Shown here: positions 47,731 to 57,280 of the stretch, one piece after another | How the letters are laid out: each line of letters starts with the position of its first letter | Position numbering within the stretch: the first letter of the stretch is position 1 | Assembly: GCF_023913735.1 (NCBI RefSeq) | Contig: NZ_JAMXBH010000001.1 | Coordinates: 62,001 to 126,000, forward strand | From: Pseudarthrobacter raffinosi | GTDB taxonomy: Bacteria; Actinomycetota; Actinomycetes; Actinomycetales; Micrococcaceae | Length of the DNA: 64,000 nt | Direction of reading: 5' to 3' | The notes under the pieces: generated by a model | Seen by the model: only the letters and a program-made list of their open reading frames with translations | What the model was told of the DNA's origin: nothing | The model's database searches: none | Program-made: the position numbers and the translations under genes

Positions 47731-49035
47731 CTATTCTCCTCGCAGGACTTCGATGGGACGGATGCGTGCCGTGAGCAGTGCAGGGACCAGCGCGCCGATG
47801 ATGGCCACGCCGAACACCGCTGCGATGCCGGCGGCGATGACGCCGGGGGAGGCGCTGGCGGTGACCGATGTCAGCAGCTGGGAAGCGCCACCAAGGGGGT
47901 TCCCGGAGGGAAGGCCAGCGCCGCCGGGGAAGCCAGCACCGCCGCCCGGCATTCCGGCGCCGCCTGCAGCGCCGGCCATGGCGGCCCCGCGACCGGTGGT
48001 GGTGGCCGCCGTCGTGGTGGTGTTGGTGCTGATCAGCGCGGAAGCGATGCCGCCGCTGGCAAAGGAGGCGACGGCGGCGCCCACCGCGCTGCCCATGGCC
48101 ACGAGGACCAGTGCCTCCAGCACGAACTGCAGGCCGATGGTGCGGTTGGGTGCTCCGATCGCCTTCAGAACACCGATTTCCCGGCGGCGTTCGCGGACCA
48201 GCATGACCATGATCAGCAGGATGATCAGTCCGGCGGTGCCCAGGGCAGCTACGAAGGCGATGAAGGAGATGTTCTTGACGCTGCCGAGCGAGCTGACCGC
48301 CGACTCCAGGTTCTGGCCCTGCGTGACGTCGGCTTTGTCGGTGCCGAGGGCGGACTCAAGCGCGGCCTTGGCGGCCTCGAGGTTTTCCATGCCGTCCACC
48401 GTGACAATCATCGAGGACAGCTCGCCCGGCAGTTCCGCCACGGTCTGGGCCGTGGGGAGGGTCAGGTAAAGGGCGTTGTTGCCGAACGTAGGGCCGGAGT
48501 CGAAGAGGCCGGCCACAGTGAACGTCTGCTCGTTGATGGTGAACGTGGAGCCGATGGTCAGGTTGTTCTTCTCGGCCAGAGTGGTTCCCAGGAGGGCGTT
48601 GGCGGATTCAGCCGTGTAGTCGCCGAGCCCGGTGCCTTCGGTGATGGTCAGGCTCTTGCCGATGGTGTCCACTTCGCCGCCGATTCCGGTTGCAGTGATC
48701 GGGAGGGAGCGTACCGGCTGCGCGGTGGTGGTTCCGGTGGTGCCGTTTGCGGGCTGGTTCCGTCCACCGAGGGTGCCAGCGTCGATGGCTGCGGTAAGGC
48801 TGGTGGTCAACGTGGTGGCGTTCTGTCCGGCGGGACCGCCCTGGCCGCCGGCCGGGTTGACGGTCAGGACGGTCCCGACGGACGCGTTCAGCTCCTGGAC
48901 TTTGGCTCCGACGGCCTGGTTGGCCACCAGCATGGCCAGTGCAAGTCCGATCGCGACGGCCAGGAGTGCCACCACCGCGGCTGTTCGGACCTTGTTTCTG
49001 AAGGCATTGCCAACACTCCGGGCAAGGACGCTCAC
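47731..49035 (-). CDS. ABC transporter permease, MacB/FtsX type
   Basis: 434 residues: one N-terminal helix (TAAVVALLAVAIGLALAMLV), a large outside periplasmic-core-like domain (~45-265; FTVAGLFDSGPTFGNNALYL), then the FtsX block with three helices (FIAFVAALGTAGLIILLIMV; RERRREIGVLKAIGAPNRTI; and a final FGVAIIGALVPALL). A Gly/Ala/Met-rich loop (MAGAAGGAGMPGGGAGFPGG) lies between helices 3 and 4 and is atypical. Ends RIRPIEVLRGE, the usual motif. It is coupled to the ATPase 3 nt downstream. Confidence 0.9.
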   Translation of the reverse strand: MSVLARSVGNAFRNKVRTAAVVALLAVAIGLALAMLVANQAVGAKVQELNASVGTVLTVNPAGGQGGPAGQNATTLTTSLTAAIDAGTLGGRNQPANGTTGTTTAQPVRSLPITATGIGGEVDTIGKSLTITEGTGLGDYTAESANALLGTTLAEKNNLTIGSTFTINEQTFTVAGLFDSGPTFGNNALYLTLPTAQTVAELPGELSSMIVTVDGMENLEAAKAALESALGTDKADVTQGQNLESAVSSLGSVKNISFIAFVAALGTAGLIILLIMVMLVRERRREIGVLKAIGAPNRTIGLQFVLEALVLVAMGSAVGAAVASFASGGIASALISTNTTTTAATTTGRGAAMAGAAGGAGMPGGGAGFPGGAGLPSGNPLGGASQLLTSVTASASPGVIAAGIAAVFGVAIIGALVPALLTARIRPIEVLRGE

Positions 49036-49202
49036 TATACTCCTAGGATCTGGGGCCGGCGGAAGGCCGGCATCTGCTCCTACCCTCGCTTCGGGGCCTG
49101 TGCAGGAAGGCGGCCGAAGCTGTGTTTGGGCTGTGAAAGGCGGCGGGCAGTGAGAGAGCGCTAGTGAAAAGCGTGCATTAAGTGAGAGAGCGTTGGAATG
49201 CG

Positions 49203-49239
49203 GAATGCCCCGGCTCCCTGTGGGGGAGCCGGGGCATTC
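49203..49239. terminator. bidirectional terminator downstream of chvE
   Basis: A 16-bp perfect stem (GAATGCCCCGGCTCCC at 49203-49218 with its complement at 49224-49239) after the sugar-binding protein gene and before the divergent exporter operon. The 260-nt gap otherwise has two GTGAGAGAGCG repeats about 33 nt apart. Confidence 0.85.
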
Positions 49240-49263
49240 TATGTAAACCGGTGGTGACCGGCG

Positions 49264-49305
49264 GACCGCGTTACTTAGACCGCGTTACTTAGACCGCGTT
49301 ACTTG
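49264..49305. repeat. 14-bp tandem triplication at the chvE stop
   Basis: GACCGCGTTACTTA occurs three times in a row (49264, 49278, 49292), the last copy degenerate at its end and overlapping the stop codon of the gene. A slippage origin is likely. Confidence 0.75.
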
Positions 49306-50393
49306 GTCAGCGGGCCCAGTACCGGATCGTCCACGTAGGCCGTCTTCACGTTGGCGGCGGTCACGATGACCGGCGGCAGCAGGAAAGCGGGTACGGTCTT
49401 CACCGTGTTGTTGTAGGACTTGTCGTCGTTGATCTCAGGCGTCTTGCCTGCCTGGAGATCCTTGACCATCACGATTGCGTGCTCAACGAGCTTGCGGGTG
49501 TCCTTGTTGATGGTGGAGTACTGCTCGCCGGCAAGGATGGACTTGACGGATTCAACTTCCGAGTCCTGGCCGGTGATGATGGGCAGCGGCTTACCGGCGG
49601 CCTTGACAGAAGTCAGGACAGCGCGGGCCAAGGTGTCGTTCGGTGAGAGGACACCGTCCAGGGCAGCGGTCCCGTAGGAGCCGGTCAGCAGGGTGTCGGC
49701 GCGGCGCTGGGCGTTCTCTGCCTTCCAGCCCTGGGTGACTGCCTGTTCGAAGGTGGTCTGGCCGGAGACAACTTTGAGCGTTCCGTCGTCGATCTTGGGC
49801 TTCAGGATGCTCATGGCCCCGTCGAAGAAGACCTTCGCGTTGGCATCATCCGGCGACCCGGCGAAGAGCTCGACGTTGTAGGGGCCGGTCGGCTTCTTGG
49901 CCTTCATGCCGTCCAGCAGCGCCTGGCCCTGCAGCACGCCCACCTTGAAGTTGTCGTAGGCCACGTAGTAGTCCACGTTCTCCGTGTTGAGCAGGAGCCG
50001 GTCATAAGCAATGATCGTCGCGCCGGAGTCCTTCGCCTGCTTCAGCTGTGTACCCAGCTGGGCACCGTCGATGGCACCGACAATGATCACCTTGGCGCCC
50101 TTGGTAATCATGGCGCTGATCTGGTTCTGCTGCTCGGAGACGCCGCCGTTGGCGAACTGCACGTCCGGCTTGAAGCCGGCGCCGGAGAGCCCATCGTTGA
50201 AGAGCTTCTCCGCCAGCACCCAGTTTTCGCTGGTCTTCTGGGGAAGCGCGACGCCGATGGAGGAGTTCTGCTCGAAGCCGCCGGCTCCGGTGGTGCTGGT
50301 GGTGCCGGGTTCGGCCCGTCCGCAGGCCGTCATCGCCAGTGCTGCGATTGCAGCTATCGCTGCTGCCTTTCCTGCTTTACCAATCATTCGCAT
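49299..50393 (-). CDS. chvE: sugar-binding lipoprotein, ChvE/XylF type
   Basis: About 364 residues from ATG 50393 (GTG 50405 is an alternative). Lipobox LAMTAC at ~22 anchors it outside. The periplasmic-binding fold has KTSENWVLAEKLFNDGL, AMITKGAKVIIVGAIDGAQL, AYDRLLLNTENVDYYVAYDN, ELFAGSPDDANAKVFFDGAM and GQDSEVESVKSILAGEQYST: the ChvE/multiple-monosaccharide set rather than ribose RbsB. The ligand (xylose, glucose or galactose) is not resolved. First in the transport order downstream of gguA and gguB and read last in the operon. Confidence 0.88.
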   Translation of the reverse strand: MRMIGKAGKAAAIAAIAALAMTACGRAEPGTTSTTGAGGFEQNSSIGVALPQKTSENWVLAEKLFNDGLSGAGFKPDVQFANGGVSEQQNQISAMITKGAKVIIVGAIDGAQLGTQLKQAKDSGATIIAYDRLLLNTENVDYYVAYDNFKVGVLQGQALLDGMKAKKPTGPYNVELFAGSPDDANAKVFFDGAMSILKPKIDDGTLKVVSGQTTFEQAVTQGWKAENAQRRADTLLTGSYGTAALDGVLSPNDTLARAVLTSVKAAGKPLPIITGQDSEVESVKSILAGEQYSTINKDTRKLVEHAIVMVKDLQAGKTPEINDDKSYNNTVKTVPAFLLPPVIVTAANVKTAYVDDPVLGPLTK

Positions 50394-50443
50394 TTCTTGG
50401 TCCACTTTCTCTTTGAGGGTATTGGTTCCGGAACCTGCATCGC

Positions 50444-51727
50444 TCAGGCTTCCCTGGCGATCGTTTCCTTGGTGGAGGTGGTTTCGTCGGGCTGCAGGGG
50501 TGTGCCGGGCCCGCCGGTTGGGCGGTTGAAGTTGTTCATCATCAGTCCGATGATGGACCGCTTGCCCTGAGACTTGTTGTAGACGTCGAACGCCACTGCG
50601 ATCAGCAGGACCAGGCCCTTAATGATTTGGGTGAGGTCGGCGCCGACGCCGAGGAGCTGCAAGCCGTTGTTCAGGACTGCCATGACCAGGCCACCGATGA
50701 TGGAACCGATCACGGTGCCCACGCCGCCCGTCACGGCCGCGCCGCCGATGAAGACTGCGGCGATGGCATCCAGTTCCCAGCCGACGCCGTCGAACGGGCC
50801 CGAAGCGGTGGAGCGCCCCACGAAGATCATGCCCGCGAGGCCAGCCAGGATGGACATGTTCATCATGACCAGGAAGTTGACCTTCTTGGACTGGACGCCG
50901 GAGAGTTCGGCTGCATGCCGGTTGCCGCCCACGGCGTAAATGTGGCGACCCACCACGGTCTTGGAAGAGACGAAGCCGTAAATCAGGACCAGGACGGCGA
51001 GGATCAGGCCGGGGATGGGGAAGGACGTGCCCGGACGGCCGGTGGCGAAGAGGTACGTGGCGTACAGGATGGCCGCGCAGACCAGGACAAGCTTCAGGAC
51101 GACCACCCAGGTCTCTGCCACTTCGGCGCCCAGCACCTTCGCGGTCCGGCGGCGGCGGATTTCGCTGAAGATCACAAAGGCGACTGCAGCGAGGCCGATC
51201 AGCAGGGTGAGGTTGTTGTAGCCGGTGCTGGGCCCAACCTCAGGAAGGTAGCCGGAACCCAGGTACTGGAAGTCATTGGGTACCGGGATGGTGTTGGACT
51301 TGCCCACGAACTGGTTGAAGCCACGGAACAGGAGCATGCCGGCCAAGGTGACGATGAAGGCGGGGATCCCTACGTACGCCGTCCAAAGTCCTTGCCACGC
51401 ACCGATCAGGGCACCCAGGAGCAGGCCCAGCAGCACGCCGGCGTACCAGGGGATACCCCAGTCGCGGATGGCCAGGGCCACTGTCACGCCCACAAACGCG
51501 GCCACGGATCCTACGGAGAGGTCGATGTGACCGGCGATGATGACCAGCACCATGCCGATGGCGAGGATGAGGATGTACGAGTTGCCATTGAAGAGGTTGA
51601 TGACATTGCCCGGAGTGAGAGTGCGGCCCTCTGTGGTGATCTGGAAAAAGACGATCAGTGCGACCAGGGCGAAGATCATCCCGAATTGGCGGGTATTGCC
51701 GCCAAACAGCTTCTTGAGCGCGTTCAT
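50444..51727 (-). CDS. gguB: sugar ABC permease, GguB/XylH type
   Basis: 427 residues with about ten helices. It opens MNALKKLFGGNTRQFGMIFA; the core signature DLSVGSVAAFVGVTVALAI follows HI, and KTVVGRHIYAVGGNRHAAEL is the conserved EAA-like loop. GVGTVIGSIIGGLVMAVLNN is the last block. It forms the membrane channel for the sugar importer with the 518-residue ATPase upstream and the binding protein downstream (51 nt). The long first third is typical of the Ggu/Xyl group versus RbsC. Confidence 0.9.
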   Translation of the reverse strand: MNALKKLFGGNTRQFGMIFALVALIVFFQITTEGRTLTPGNVINLFNGNSYILILAIGMVLVIIAGHIDLSVGSVAAFVGVTVALAIRDWGIPWYAGVLLGLLLGALIGAWQGLWTAYVGIPAFIVTLAGMLLFRGFNQFVGKSNTIPVPNDFQYLGSGYLPEVGPSTGYNNLTLLIGLAAVAFVIFSEIRRRRTAKVLGAEVAETWVVVLKLVLVCAAILYATYLFATGRPGTSFPIPGLILAVLVLIYGFVSSKTVVGRHIYAVGGNRHAAELSGVQSKKVNFLVMMNMSILAGLAGMIFVGRSTASGPFDGVGWELDAIAAVFIGGAAVTGGVGTVIGSIIGGLVMAVLNNGLQLLGVGADLTQIIKGLVLLIAVAFDVYNKSQGKRSIIGLMMNNFNRPTGGPGTPLQPDETTSTKETIAREA

Positions 51728-51772
51728 TGTTTCAGTCCTTGTATCTGGAAGGATCTGGAGGATTCCAGAGGG

Positions 51773-53329
51773 TCAGGCGGCCTTACGGGCGGAGGTCATG
51801 AGTTTCATCAGGCTTTCCTGGCTCGCTTCCTCCTTATTCAGGACCCCGGTGATGGCGCCCTCGAAGATGGTGTAGATGCGGTCGGAAAGACCCAGCAGCT
51901 CGGGCAGCTCGGATGAGATGACCACCACGCCTTTGCCCTGGTTGGCCAGTTGCTGGATGATGCCGTAGATCTCGTACTTGGCGCCCACATCGATGCCACG
52001 CGTCGGTTCATCCAGAATGAGGAGGTCCGGGTCCGTGAACATCCACTTCGCCAGAACCACCTTCTGCTGGTTGCCGCCCGACAGCTTGGCGACGCCTTCC
52101 TCCACAGAGGGCGTCTTGGTACGCAGCGCCTTGCGGTACTGCTCGGCAACTTCGAATTCCTTGGCAGTGTCCACCACGCTGTTTCGGCTGATCTTCTTGA
52201 GGTTCGCTGAAACGGTGGTGGCCTTGATGTCATCGAGCAGGTTCAGGCCCAGGGACTTTCGGTCCTCGGTCACATAACCCAGTCCGGCGTCAATCGCCTG
52301 CCGGACGTTTTTGAGGACAACTTCCTTGCCGTCCTTATATACATGGCCGTTGATGAACCGGCCATAGGAGCGGCCGAAGACGGAGCGGGCCAGTTCGGTA
52401 CGGCCGGCACCCATCAGCCCGGCGAATCCCACAATCTCGCCGCGCCGCACAAAGAAGTTTGAGCTCTTGCAGACCAGCCTGTCCTGGATGGCGGGGTGGC
52501 CAACGGACCAGTCCTTCACTTCGAAGAACACTTCGCCGATCTTGGGGGTGTGGTCGGGGAAGCGGGACTCCAGGGCCCGGCCCACCATGCCCTTGATGAT
52601 GCGGTCCTCGTCGACGCCGTCGGCCTTGACGTCGAGCGTTTCGATCGACTTGCCGTCCCGGATGATGGTGATGGAATCGGCGATCTGCTCGATCTCGTTG
52701 AGCTTGTGGGAAATGATGATCGAGGTGATGCCTTTGGCCTTGAGGCCCAGCATCAGGTCCAGGAGGTGCTGGGAATCGGATTCGTTCAGCGCCGCGGTCG
52801 GCTCGTCCAGAATGAGGATCTTGACTGACTTGTTCAGGGCCTTGGCGATCTCCACGAGCTGCTGCTTGCCGACGCCGATCTCCTTGATGGGGGTGTCCGG
52901 GTCTTCCCTGAGTCCCACCCGGGCCAGCAGCTCCGTGGACCGCTGCCGGGCCTCCGCCCAGTTGATGACGCCGCGTTTGGTCGGTTCGTTGCCCAGGAAG
53001 ATGTTCTCCATGATGGACAGTTCCGGGATCAGGGCCAGCTCCTGGTGGATGATCACAATGCCGGCGTGCTCGCTGGCGCGGATGTCCTTGAACTGCTGGA
53101 CCTCGGTCTGGTATACGATGTCGCCGTCGTAGCTGCCGTACGGGTAGACGCCCGAAAGCACCTTCATCAGCGTGGATTTGCCGGCGCCGTTTTCGCCGCA
53201 GATAGCGTGAATCTCGCCGGCTTTGACCCGGAGGCTCACTTCCGACAATGCCTTGACGCCGGGAAATTCCTTGGTGATGGAACGCATCTCCAGGATGACC
53301 GGGTCAGTGTGCGTGGTCTGGGACGTCAT
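51773..53329 (-). CDS. gguA: sugar ABC ATPase with two nucleotide domains, GguA/XylG type
   Basis: 518 residues with two ABC domains. NBD1: Walker [17 protein letters not shown] (~40), signature [15 protein letters not shown] (LSGGQ-degenerate, usual for the family), Walker [17 protein letters not shown]2: degenerate [15 protein letters not shown], signature [14 protein letters not shown], and [19 protein letters not shown]. It energises uptake of a monosaccharide. First gene of the importer operon, with a -35/-10 pair and the shared 18-mer motif upstream. Confidence 0.93.
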   Translation of the reverse strand: MTSQTTHTDPVILEMRSITKEFPGVKALSEVSLRVKAGEIHAICGENGAGKSTLMKVLSGVYPYGSYDGDIVYQTEVQQFKDIRASEHAGIVIIHQELALIPELSIMENIFLGNEPTKRGVINWAEARQRSTELLARVGLREDPDTPIKEIGVGKQQLVEIAKALNKSVKILILDEPTAALNESDSQHLLDLMLGLKAKGITSIIISHKLNEIEQIADSITIIRDGKSIETLDVKADGVDEDRIIKGMVGRALESRFPDHTPKIGEVFFEVKDWSVGHPAIQDRLVCKSSNFFVRRGEIVGFAGLMGAGRTELARSVFGRSYGRFINGHVYKDGKEVVLKNVRQAIDAGLGYVTEDRKSLGLNLLDDIKATTVSANLKKISRNSVVDTAKEFEVAEQYRKALRTKTPSVEEGVAKLSGGNQQKVVLAKWMFTDPDLLILDEPTRGIDVGAKYEIYGIIQQLANQGKGVVVISSELPELLGLSDRIYTIFEGAITGVLNKEEASQESLMKLMTSARKAA

Positions 53330-53397
53330 TTGCCCTTACGCCTCCAATGCATGACTTCTTTGTCCGCCCCGCAAAGCGCAGGGGCGTCTGATGAAAA

Positions 53398-53440
53398 AGT
53401 AAACTGGATCACACCCGTTGTCGTCAAGTCTTTAACGCAA
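53398..53440 (-). promoter_or_regulatory. promoter and candidate ROK operator of gguA
   Basis: Read on the minus strand: TTGACG (53427-53422) and TTTACT (53403-53398), 18-nt spacing. Overlapping the -35 is GTCAAG-N3-TTAACGCAA (53423-53440, plus-strand reading), which recurs upstream of the ROK gene at 54683. A repressor here would block the -35. Confidence 0.55.
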
Positions 53441-53459
53441 TTGCCGGATAACAAAACGG

Positions 53460-54650
53460 CTACGTTCGCCGGATCCCGGCATGCTGGAACACCAACGCGG
53501 CAGCCCCCAGGGCCTCCGCGCGGTCCCCAAGTGAGGACATCGTCAGCTTGGTGGTCTCGCCGATCACCGGCACTGCATGCCGGATAAGCCCCCTCCGAAT
53601 GGGGTCGAGCAGCAGGTCGCCCAGCCCCGCGAGGGGACCGCCCACCACGATCACTTCAGGGTTGATCAGATTGGCCACATTGCCCAGGGCGCGTCCCACT
53701 GCCAGGCCTGCATCATCCACCACCCTGAGCGTGGCGGAGTCGCGCGCCAGGGCTTTGCGCACGATGTCCGCCGGCGTCAGGGGCGGGTCTTCGCCGCGGC
53801 CCAGCAGCTCCATCATGGTGGTAGTGGAGGCGATGGTCTCCAGACAGCCACGGTTACCGCAGCGGCACACCAGCCCGTGCTCGTGGATCGTTGCATGGCC
53901 GATTTCGCCCGTAATGCCGACGTTGCCGTAGTACGGCGCGCCGTTGAGGATCAGGCCCGCGCCGATGCCCGATCCGATCTTGAGGAACATCAGGTTGCTC
54001 ACGCCCGAATGCGGCCCCCAAGTGACCTCGGACCAAGCGCCAAGATTGGCGTCGTTGTCAACGAATACGGGGATATTGAGCTTTTCCTCCAGATGCTGGA
54101 GGATGTTGATGCCCACCCATTCGGGGAGGATAGCGCCCTGCGCCACGGTGCCGGTCCGGCGGTCGATGGGGCCGGGAATTCCGACGCCGGCGCCCACCAC
54201 CAGGGTCCGGTCCACGCCGCTTTGCTGCAGCAGTTTGTCCAGTAGTCCGACGGCTGCCCGGATGCCTTCCTCGGCCTGGTGGCCGAGCGACAGCAGGACG
54301 GATTCCTCGGCGATCACGTGGTAGCTCAGGGATGCCAGGACCACTCGGAGATGCCGCCGGCCGAAATCGATTCCCACTGCCACCGCGCCGTTGCTGTTTA
54401 GTCTTACGTTGAGTGCCCTGCGGCCGGAACTGGTGATCGGCTCGGTTGACGCCAGGCCCGCGTCCTGCATGATTTTGACGATGTTGGACACCGTGGCGGT
54501 GGAGAGGCCGGTCTGGCGCGCAAGCTCGGCCTGGGTGGACGGGCCGCTCATGAGGGTCTCGATGATCCGTTGCTGGTTCAGTTGCCGGAGGGCTGACTGG
54601 GATCCCGGATTTTTTGGCTTGCTCCTCGTCGAGCGCGGTGTGGCGGACAT
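53460..54650 (-). CDS. ROK-family repressor, XylR-like
   Basis: 396 residues. The N-terminal winged helix (~20-75) reads QRIIETLMSGPSTQAELARQ, TGLSTATVSNIVKIM. The ROK kinase-like domain has GIDFGRRHLRVVLASLSYHV, FVDNDANLGAWSEV with DxD-type ATP/sugar region, GSGIGAGLILNGAPYYG and the zinc motif CRCGNRGCLET. Lacking kinase-only features, it should act as a sugar-responsive repressor. It lies just upstream of the importer operon on the same strand and carries the same 18-mer in its own leader, so autoregulation plus control of gguA is likely. Confidence 0.9.
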   Translation of the reverse strand: MSATPRSTRSKPKNPGSQSALRQLNQQRIIETLMSGPSTQAELARQTGLSTATVSNIVKIMQDAGLASTEPITSSGRRALNVRLNSNGAVAVGIDFGRRHLRVVLASLSYHVIAEESVLLSLGHQAEEGIRAAVGLLDKLLQQSGVDRTLVVGAGVGIPGPIDRRTGTVAQGAILPEWVGINILQHLEEKLNIPVFVDNDANLGAWSEVTWGPHSGVSNLMFLKIGSGIGAGLILNGAPYYGNVGITGEIGHATIHEHGLVCRCGNRGCLETIASTTTMMELLGRGEDPPLTPADIVRKALARDSATLRVVDDAGLAVGRALGNVANLINPEVIVVGGPLAGLGDLLLDPIRRGLIRHAVPVIGETTKLTMSSLGDRAEALGAAALVFQHAGIRRT

Positions 54651-54682
54651 GAAAAGAAGACTGCCCTACATTGACGGTTGCA

Positions 54683-54700
54683 GTCAAGAAGTTAACGCAA
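54683..54700. promoter_or_regulatory. 18-mer motif in the ROK/davA divergent region
   Basis: GTCAAGAAGTTAACGCAA, matching GTCAAGTCTTTAACGCAA at 53423-53440 in 15 of 18 positions, with all differences in the three central bases. On the minus strand it overlaps a TTGACT -35-like box for the ROK gene. Confidence 0.5.
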
Positions 54701-54857
54701 GGAGTCTGCCGGATGAGACAAAAAGATAGGACGATCCGTCCCTCCTGTGGCTTCGGCCGGTGCAATTGGCCCCGGATGCCGTTCAGGCCCGGTGGCTAGG
54801 CTGGAAAAAGCGGACGCATACTTCCTGTGGCCGTCCCGATCATGTGAGGTGGAAACG

Positions 54858-55652
54858 GTGCTGCTGGCCCTGATGCAGGCAAACGCCCGCGTACTCGATG
54901 TGGATGCAAACTGTGCCGCCCTGGATGCGGCTGCCCGGGCGGCCGCCGGGGAGGGCGCAGCAGTCCTGGTCACCCCGGAGCTGTTTCCCGTGGGCTACGC
55001 GCCGCTGCGGCTCCGCGCGGAGCTGGACCCCACCGGGCTTCCCGCCATCAGGGGGACGCTGGCAGGCATCGCGCGGCGCCACGGGATCGGACTGGTCTAC
55101 AGCCTGCCGTCAGTCACGGAAAGGGGCAGCTGGCACATCACCTCCACGCTCGTGGACAGCGCCGGGGTTGAGCTTCTCACCTACGCAAAAGTGCACCTCT
55201 TTGGCGATGACGAACGCGCGGCGTTCAGCCCCGCCGAAGCCGCTCCCGCCGTCGTCGATTTCAACGGATTCCGGACCTCAATGGTGATCTGCTACGACGT
55301 GGAATTTCCGGAATCGGTCAGGGCCGCCGCGCTGGGCGGGGCAGAGCTGCTCCTGGTGCCGACCGCTCTGGCGCACGGCTTCGAGGCGGTTCCCCAAGTG
55401 CTGCTCCGGGCCCGCGCGCTGGAAAGCCAGCTGACCATCGCCTATGCCAACCACTCAGGAACCGAGGACGGCTGCGAATTCCTCGGCGGCAGTGTCATTG
55501 CCGGACCGGATGGTTCGCTGCTGGCCACGGCGGGACCGGGGCCCGAACTCCTGTTCGCCGAGGTGGATCCGGACGCCGCCCGGATTACCCGTGACGTGAT
55601 GCCCTATCTCCGGGAACGCCGCCCGGAGCTCTACCGGTCCTGGGGCATCTGA
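54858..55652 (+). CDS. davA: 5-aminovaleramidase-like nitrilase-superfamily amidase
   Basis: 264 residues from GTG 54858 with TGAGGTGGA 4-5 nt upstream; the frame upstream is not conserved. The Glu-Lys-Cys triad is present: Glu in LVTPELFPVGYAP (~38), Lys in TYAKVHLFGDDE (~108), Cys in SMVICYDVEFPES (~142). It matches Pseudomonas DavA in length and blocks (GAELLLVPTA, FLGGSVIAGPDGSLLA). With the davB-like oxygenase 5 kb away in the same cluster it should hydrolyse 5-aminovaleramide to 5-aminovalerate and NH3. Amidase specificity itself is inferred. Its end overlaps the converging pucR gene by 22 nt. Confidence 0.82.
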   Translation: MLLALMQANARVLDVDANCAALDAAARAAAGEGAAVLVTPELFPVGYAPLRLRAELDPTGLPAIRGTLAGIARRHGIGLVYSLPSVTERGSWHITSTLVDSAGVELLTYAKVHLFGDDERAAFSPAEAAPAVVDFNGFRTSMVICYDVEFPESVRAAALGGAELLLVPTALAHGFEAVPQVLLRARALESQLTIAYANHSGTEDGCEFLGGSVIAGPDGSLLATAGPGPELLFAEVDPDAARITRDVMPYLRERRPELYRSWGI

Positions 55653-57280
55653 ACCATCCGGTCCTCCAGGCCGTCCACATACTGCAGGGCAATCCACAGC
55701 TCCGCCCGCACGTGGGCGGAACCAAGGTCCATGGCCAGCAGCTCGGCCAGTGCATTGATCTGGCGCCGCACGCTGTTCCGGTGCATCCCCAGGACTTTGG
55801 CAGTGGCATCCCAGTTGCCGTTTTCGCCCAGCCACGACTTCAGGACACTGAGTTGGGAGCTGATTCGGTCAGGCTCCTGCGCCAGGATCGGTTCCAGCAA
55901 CCGGGCGGCAAGCATGGTGCCGGCGCTGCGGCCCAAGAGCCCCGTGACCGACCACGTGACGTCATCCACGCGCACACTTTGTCCGCTGGCCTGGACGCGG
56001 GGCCGCAGCGACGCCGCACGCTGGTACGCGGCAGGAAGTCCGGCCATTTCCGTCGGATCGCCCACCACCAGGCGCCAGCCCAGCTCCTCCACCTCATGCA
56101 GCAGCGTGTCGTCCACCTTGAGCCGGGTGACGGCGGCAAACCCGTAGTCCGTCAGTTCCACCATCTTCGTGTCGAACAGCCTGCGCCACTGCAGCAGTTC
56201 CCTGACAGGGCCATCGGCCGGCGCGGGCGCCGACGCGTCCGCCCGCACGCCCTGAACCACCCGGAGGGCACCGGACCGGGTTCCGGAAACGCTTTGCGCC
56301 AGGAGGTCCCTGAGGACGTTCAGCTGCCGGGTTGAGCCGGCGGCCAGGCTCTCCGGATGCAGCAGCAGCGCCGTTGCCAGCTGGCTGGGGGCGAGCGAGC
56401 CGCTGGTGCGTTGTCGCACCAGCAGTTCCAGCAGCCCCACTACCGAGGACACCACACTGTTCTGCGCCGGGGTCAGCGCCCTGTCCGTCCCGAGGATCAA
56501 AGCGCCGAGGGTGGCGTCCCGCGTGCTGCGCAGCGGATGCCCGAACACCAGGGCAGAGCCGGGAATGTCGAAGGAATCCATTTCCACCCGGGGGCCGCTG
56601 CCGCTGAGCAGCCGGTCGAGGATCTGCTGCAGGGCGGGAAGTTCGACGCCGGTGCCCGCCCGGGCGCGGACCCTTCCGTCCGCGCCGACCAGCACCGCCC
56701 ACACGGGAACCCGCTGGGCCAGTGCGGCCAGGAGTTCATGCTCGGGGCGGGCGGAGAGGACTGCGCGCATCAGCTGCCGGTTGATGTCCGCCAGCTGCCT
56801 GAAGGCTTTGGCGTTATCCGATTCGAGCAGCTGCGAAAATTCCAGCCCGATGGCAGCGAACGGCACAGTGCTTGGTACCTGAACCAGAGTCAGGTTATGC
56901 CGGACGCAGGCCTTCACCAGTGCCTCCGGCGCTGCGTCGAAGTAGGGTTCCAGCCCGAAGCCCAGGGCCCCCACCCCGGCTCCCACCAGACGCCGCACGT
57001 ACGCGTCGACCCGGACCTGGTTGCCTGCCTCGCCCACAAACGGCAGACCCGCCGTGAGGAGGAACTCACCGTCGAGCAGGTACGGCGTGGGGTCCTCCAG
57101 CTCGCTGGGCTCTACCCAGCGCAGCAGGCCGGAACCGTTGCCGCCGTCGTGCAGGATCGTTAACTCCGGCGGCAACTTTTCCAGGAACTGCTCCAACGTG
57201 ACAGCGCTGATCGGCTCGGCGCCGGTCCCTCTTCCCGTTACGGCTCTGGTGCCCGCTCCCGCGGCAGCTTCAGGCGACAT
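55631..57280 (-). CDS. PucR-family transcriptional regulator
   Basis: 549 residues. The N-terminal PucR domain (~25-150; SAVTLEQFLEKLPPELTILH, LLDGEFLLTAGLPFVGEAGN) is followed by a GAF-like middle. The C-terminal HTH_30 reads LSVLKSWLGENGNWDATAKV, LGMHRNSVRRQINALAELLA. Such regulators usually activate nearby amino acid or purine catabolic genes when an intermediate is bound. Its start overlaps the stop of alr by 11 nt, so alr-pucR is an operon, divergent from the permease-davB operon and converging with davA. It is the natural regulator of the set. Confidence 0.88.
   Translation of the reverse strand: MSPEAAAGAGTRAVTGRGTGAEPISAVTLEQFLEKLPPELTILHDGGNGSGLLRWVEPSELEDPTPYLLDGEFLLTAGLPFVGEAGNQVRVDAYVRRLVGAGVGALGFGLEPYFDAAPEALVKACVRHNLTLVQVPSTVPFAAIGLEFSQLLESDNAKAFRQLADINRQLMRAVLSARPEHELLAALAQRVPVWAVLVGADGRVRARAGTGVELPALQQILDRLLSGSGPRVEMDSFDIPGSALVFGHPLRSTRDATLGALILGTDRALTPAQNSVVSSVVGLLELLVRQRTSGSLAPSQLATALLLHPESLAAGSTRQLNVLRDLLAQSVSGTRSGALRVVQGVRADASAPAPADGPVRELLQWRRLFDTKMVELTDYGFAAVTRLKVDDTLLHEVEELGWRLVVGDPTEMAGLPAAYQRAASLRPRVQASGQSVRVDDVTWSVTGLLGRSAGTMLAARLLEPILAQEPDRISSQLSVLKSWLGENGNWDATAKVLGMHRNSVRRQINALAELLAMDLGSAHVRAELWIALQYVDGLEDRMVQMPQDR

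Noticed and set aside
49264..49305. Three spaced short repeats resembling a mini-CRISPR
   Set aside because: The 14-bp units are directly adjacent, with no spacers and no cas genes in the window.
54747..54857. A longer start for the davA-like amidase
   Set aside because: The extra 37 residues are not amidase-like, and a ribosome site sits just before GTG 54858, giving the family's usual 264 residues.
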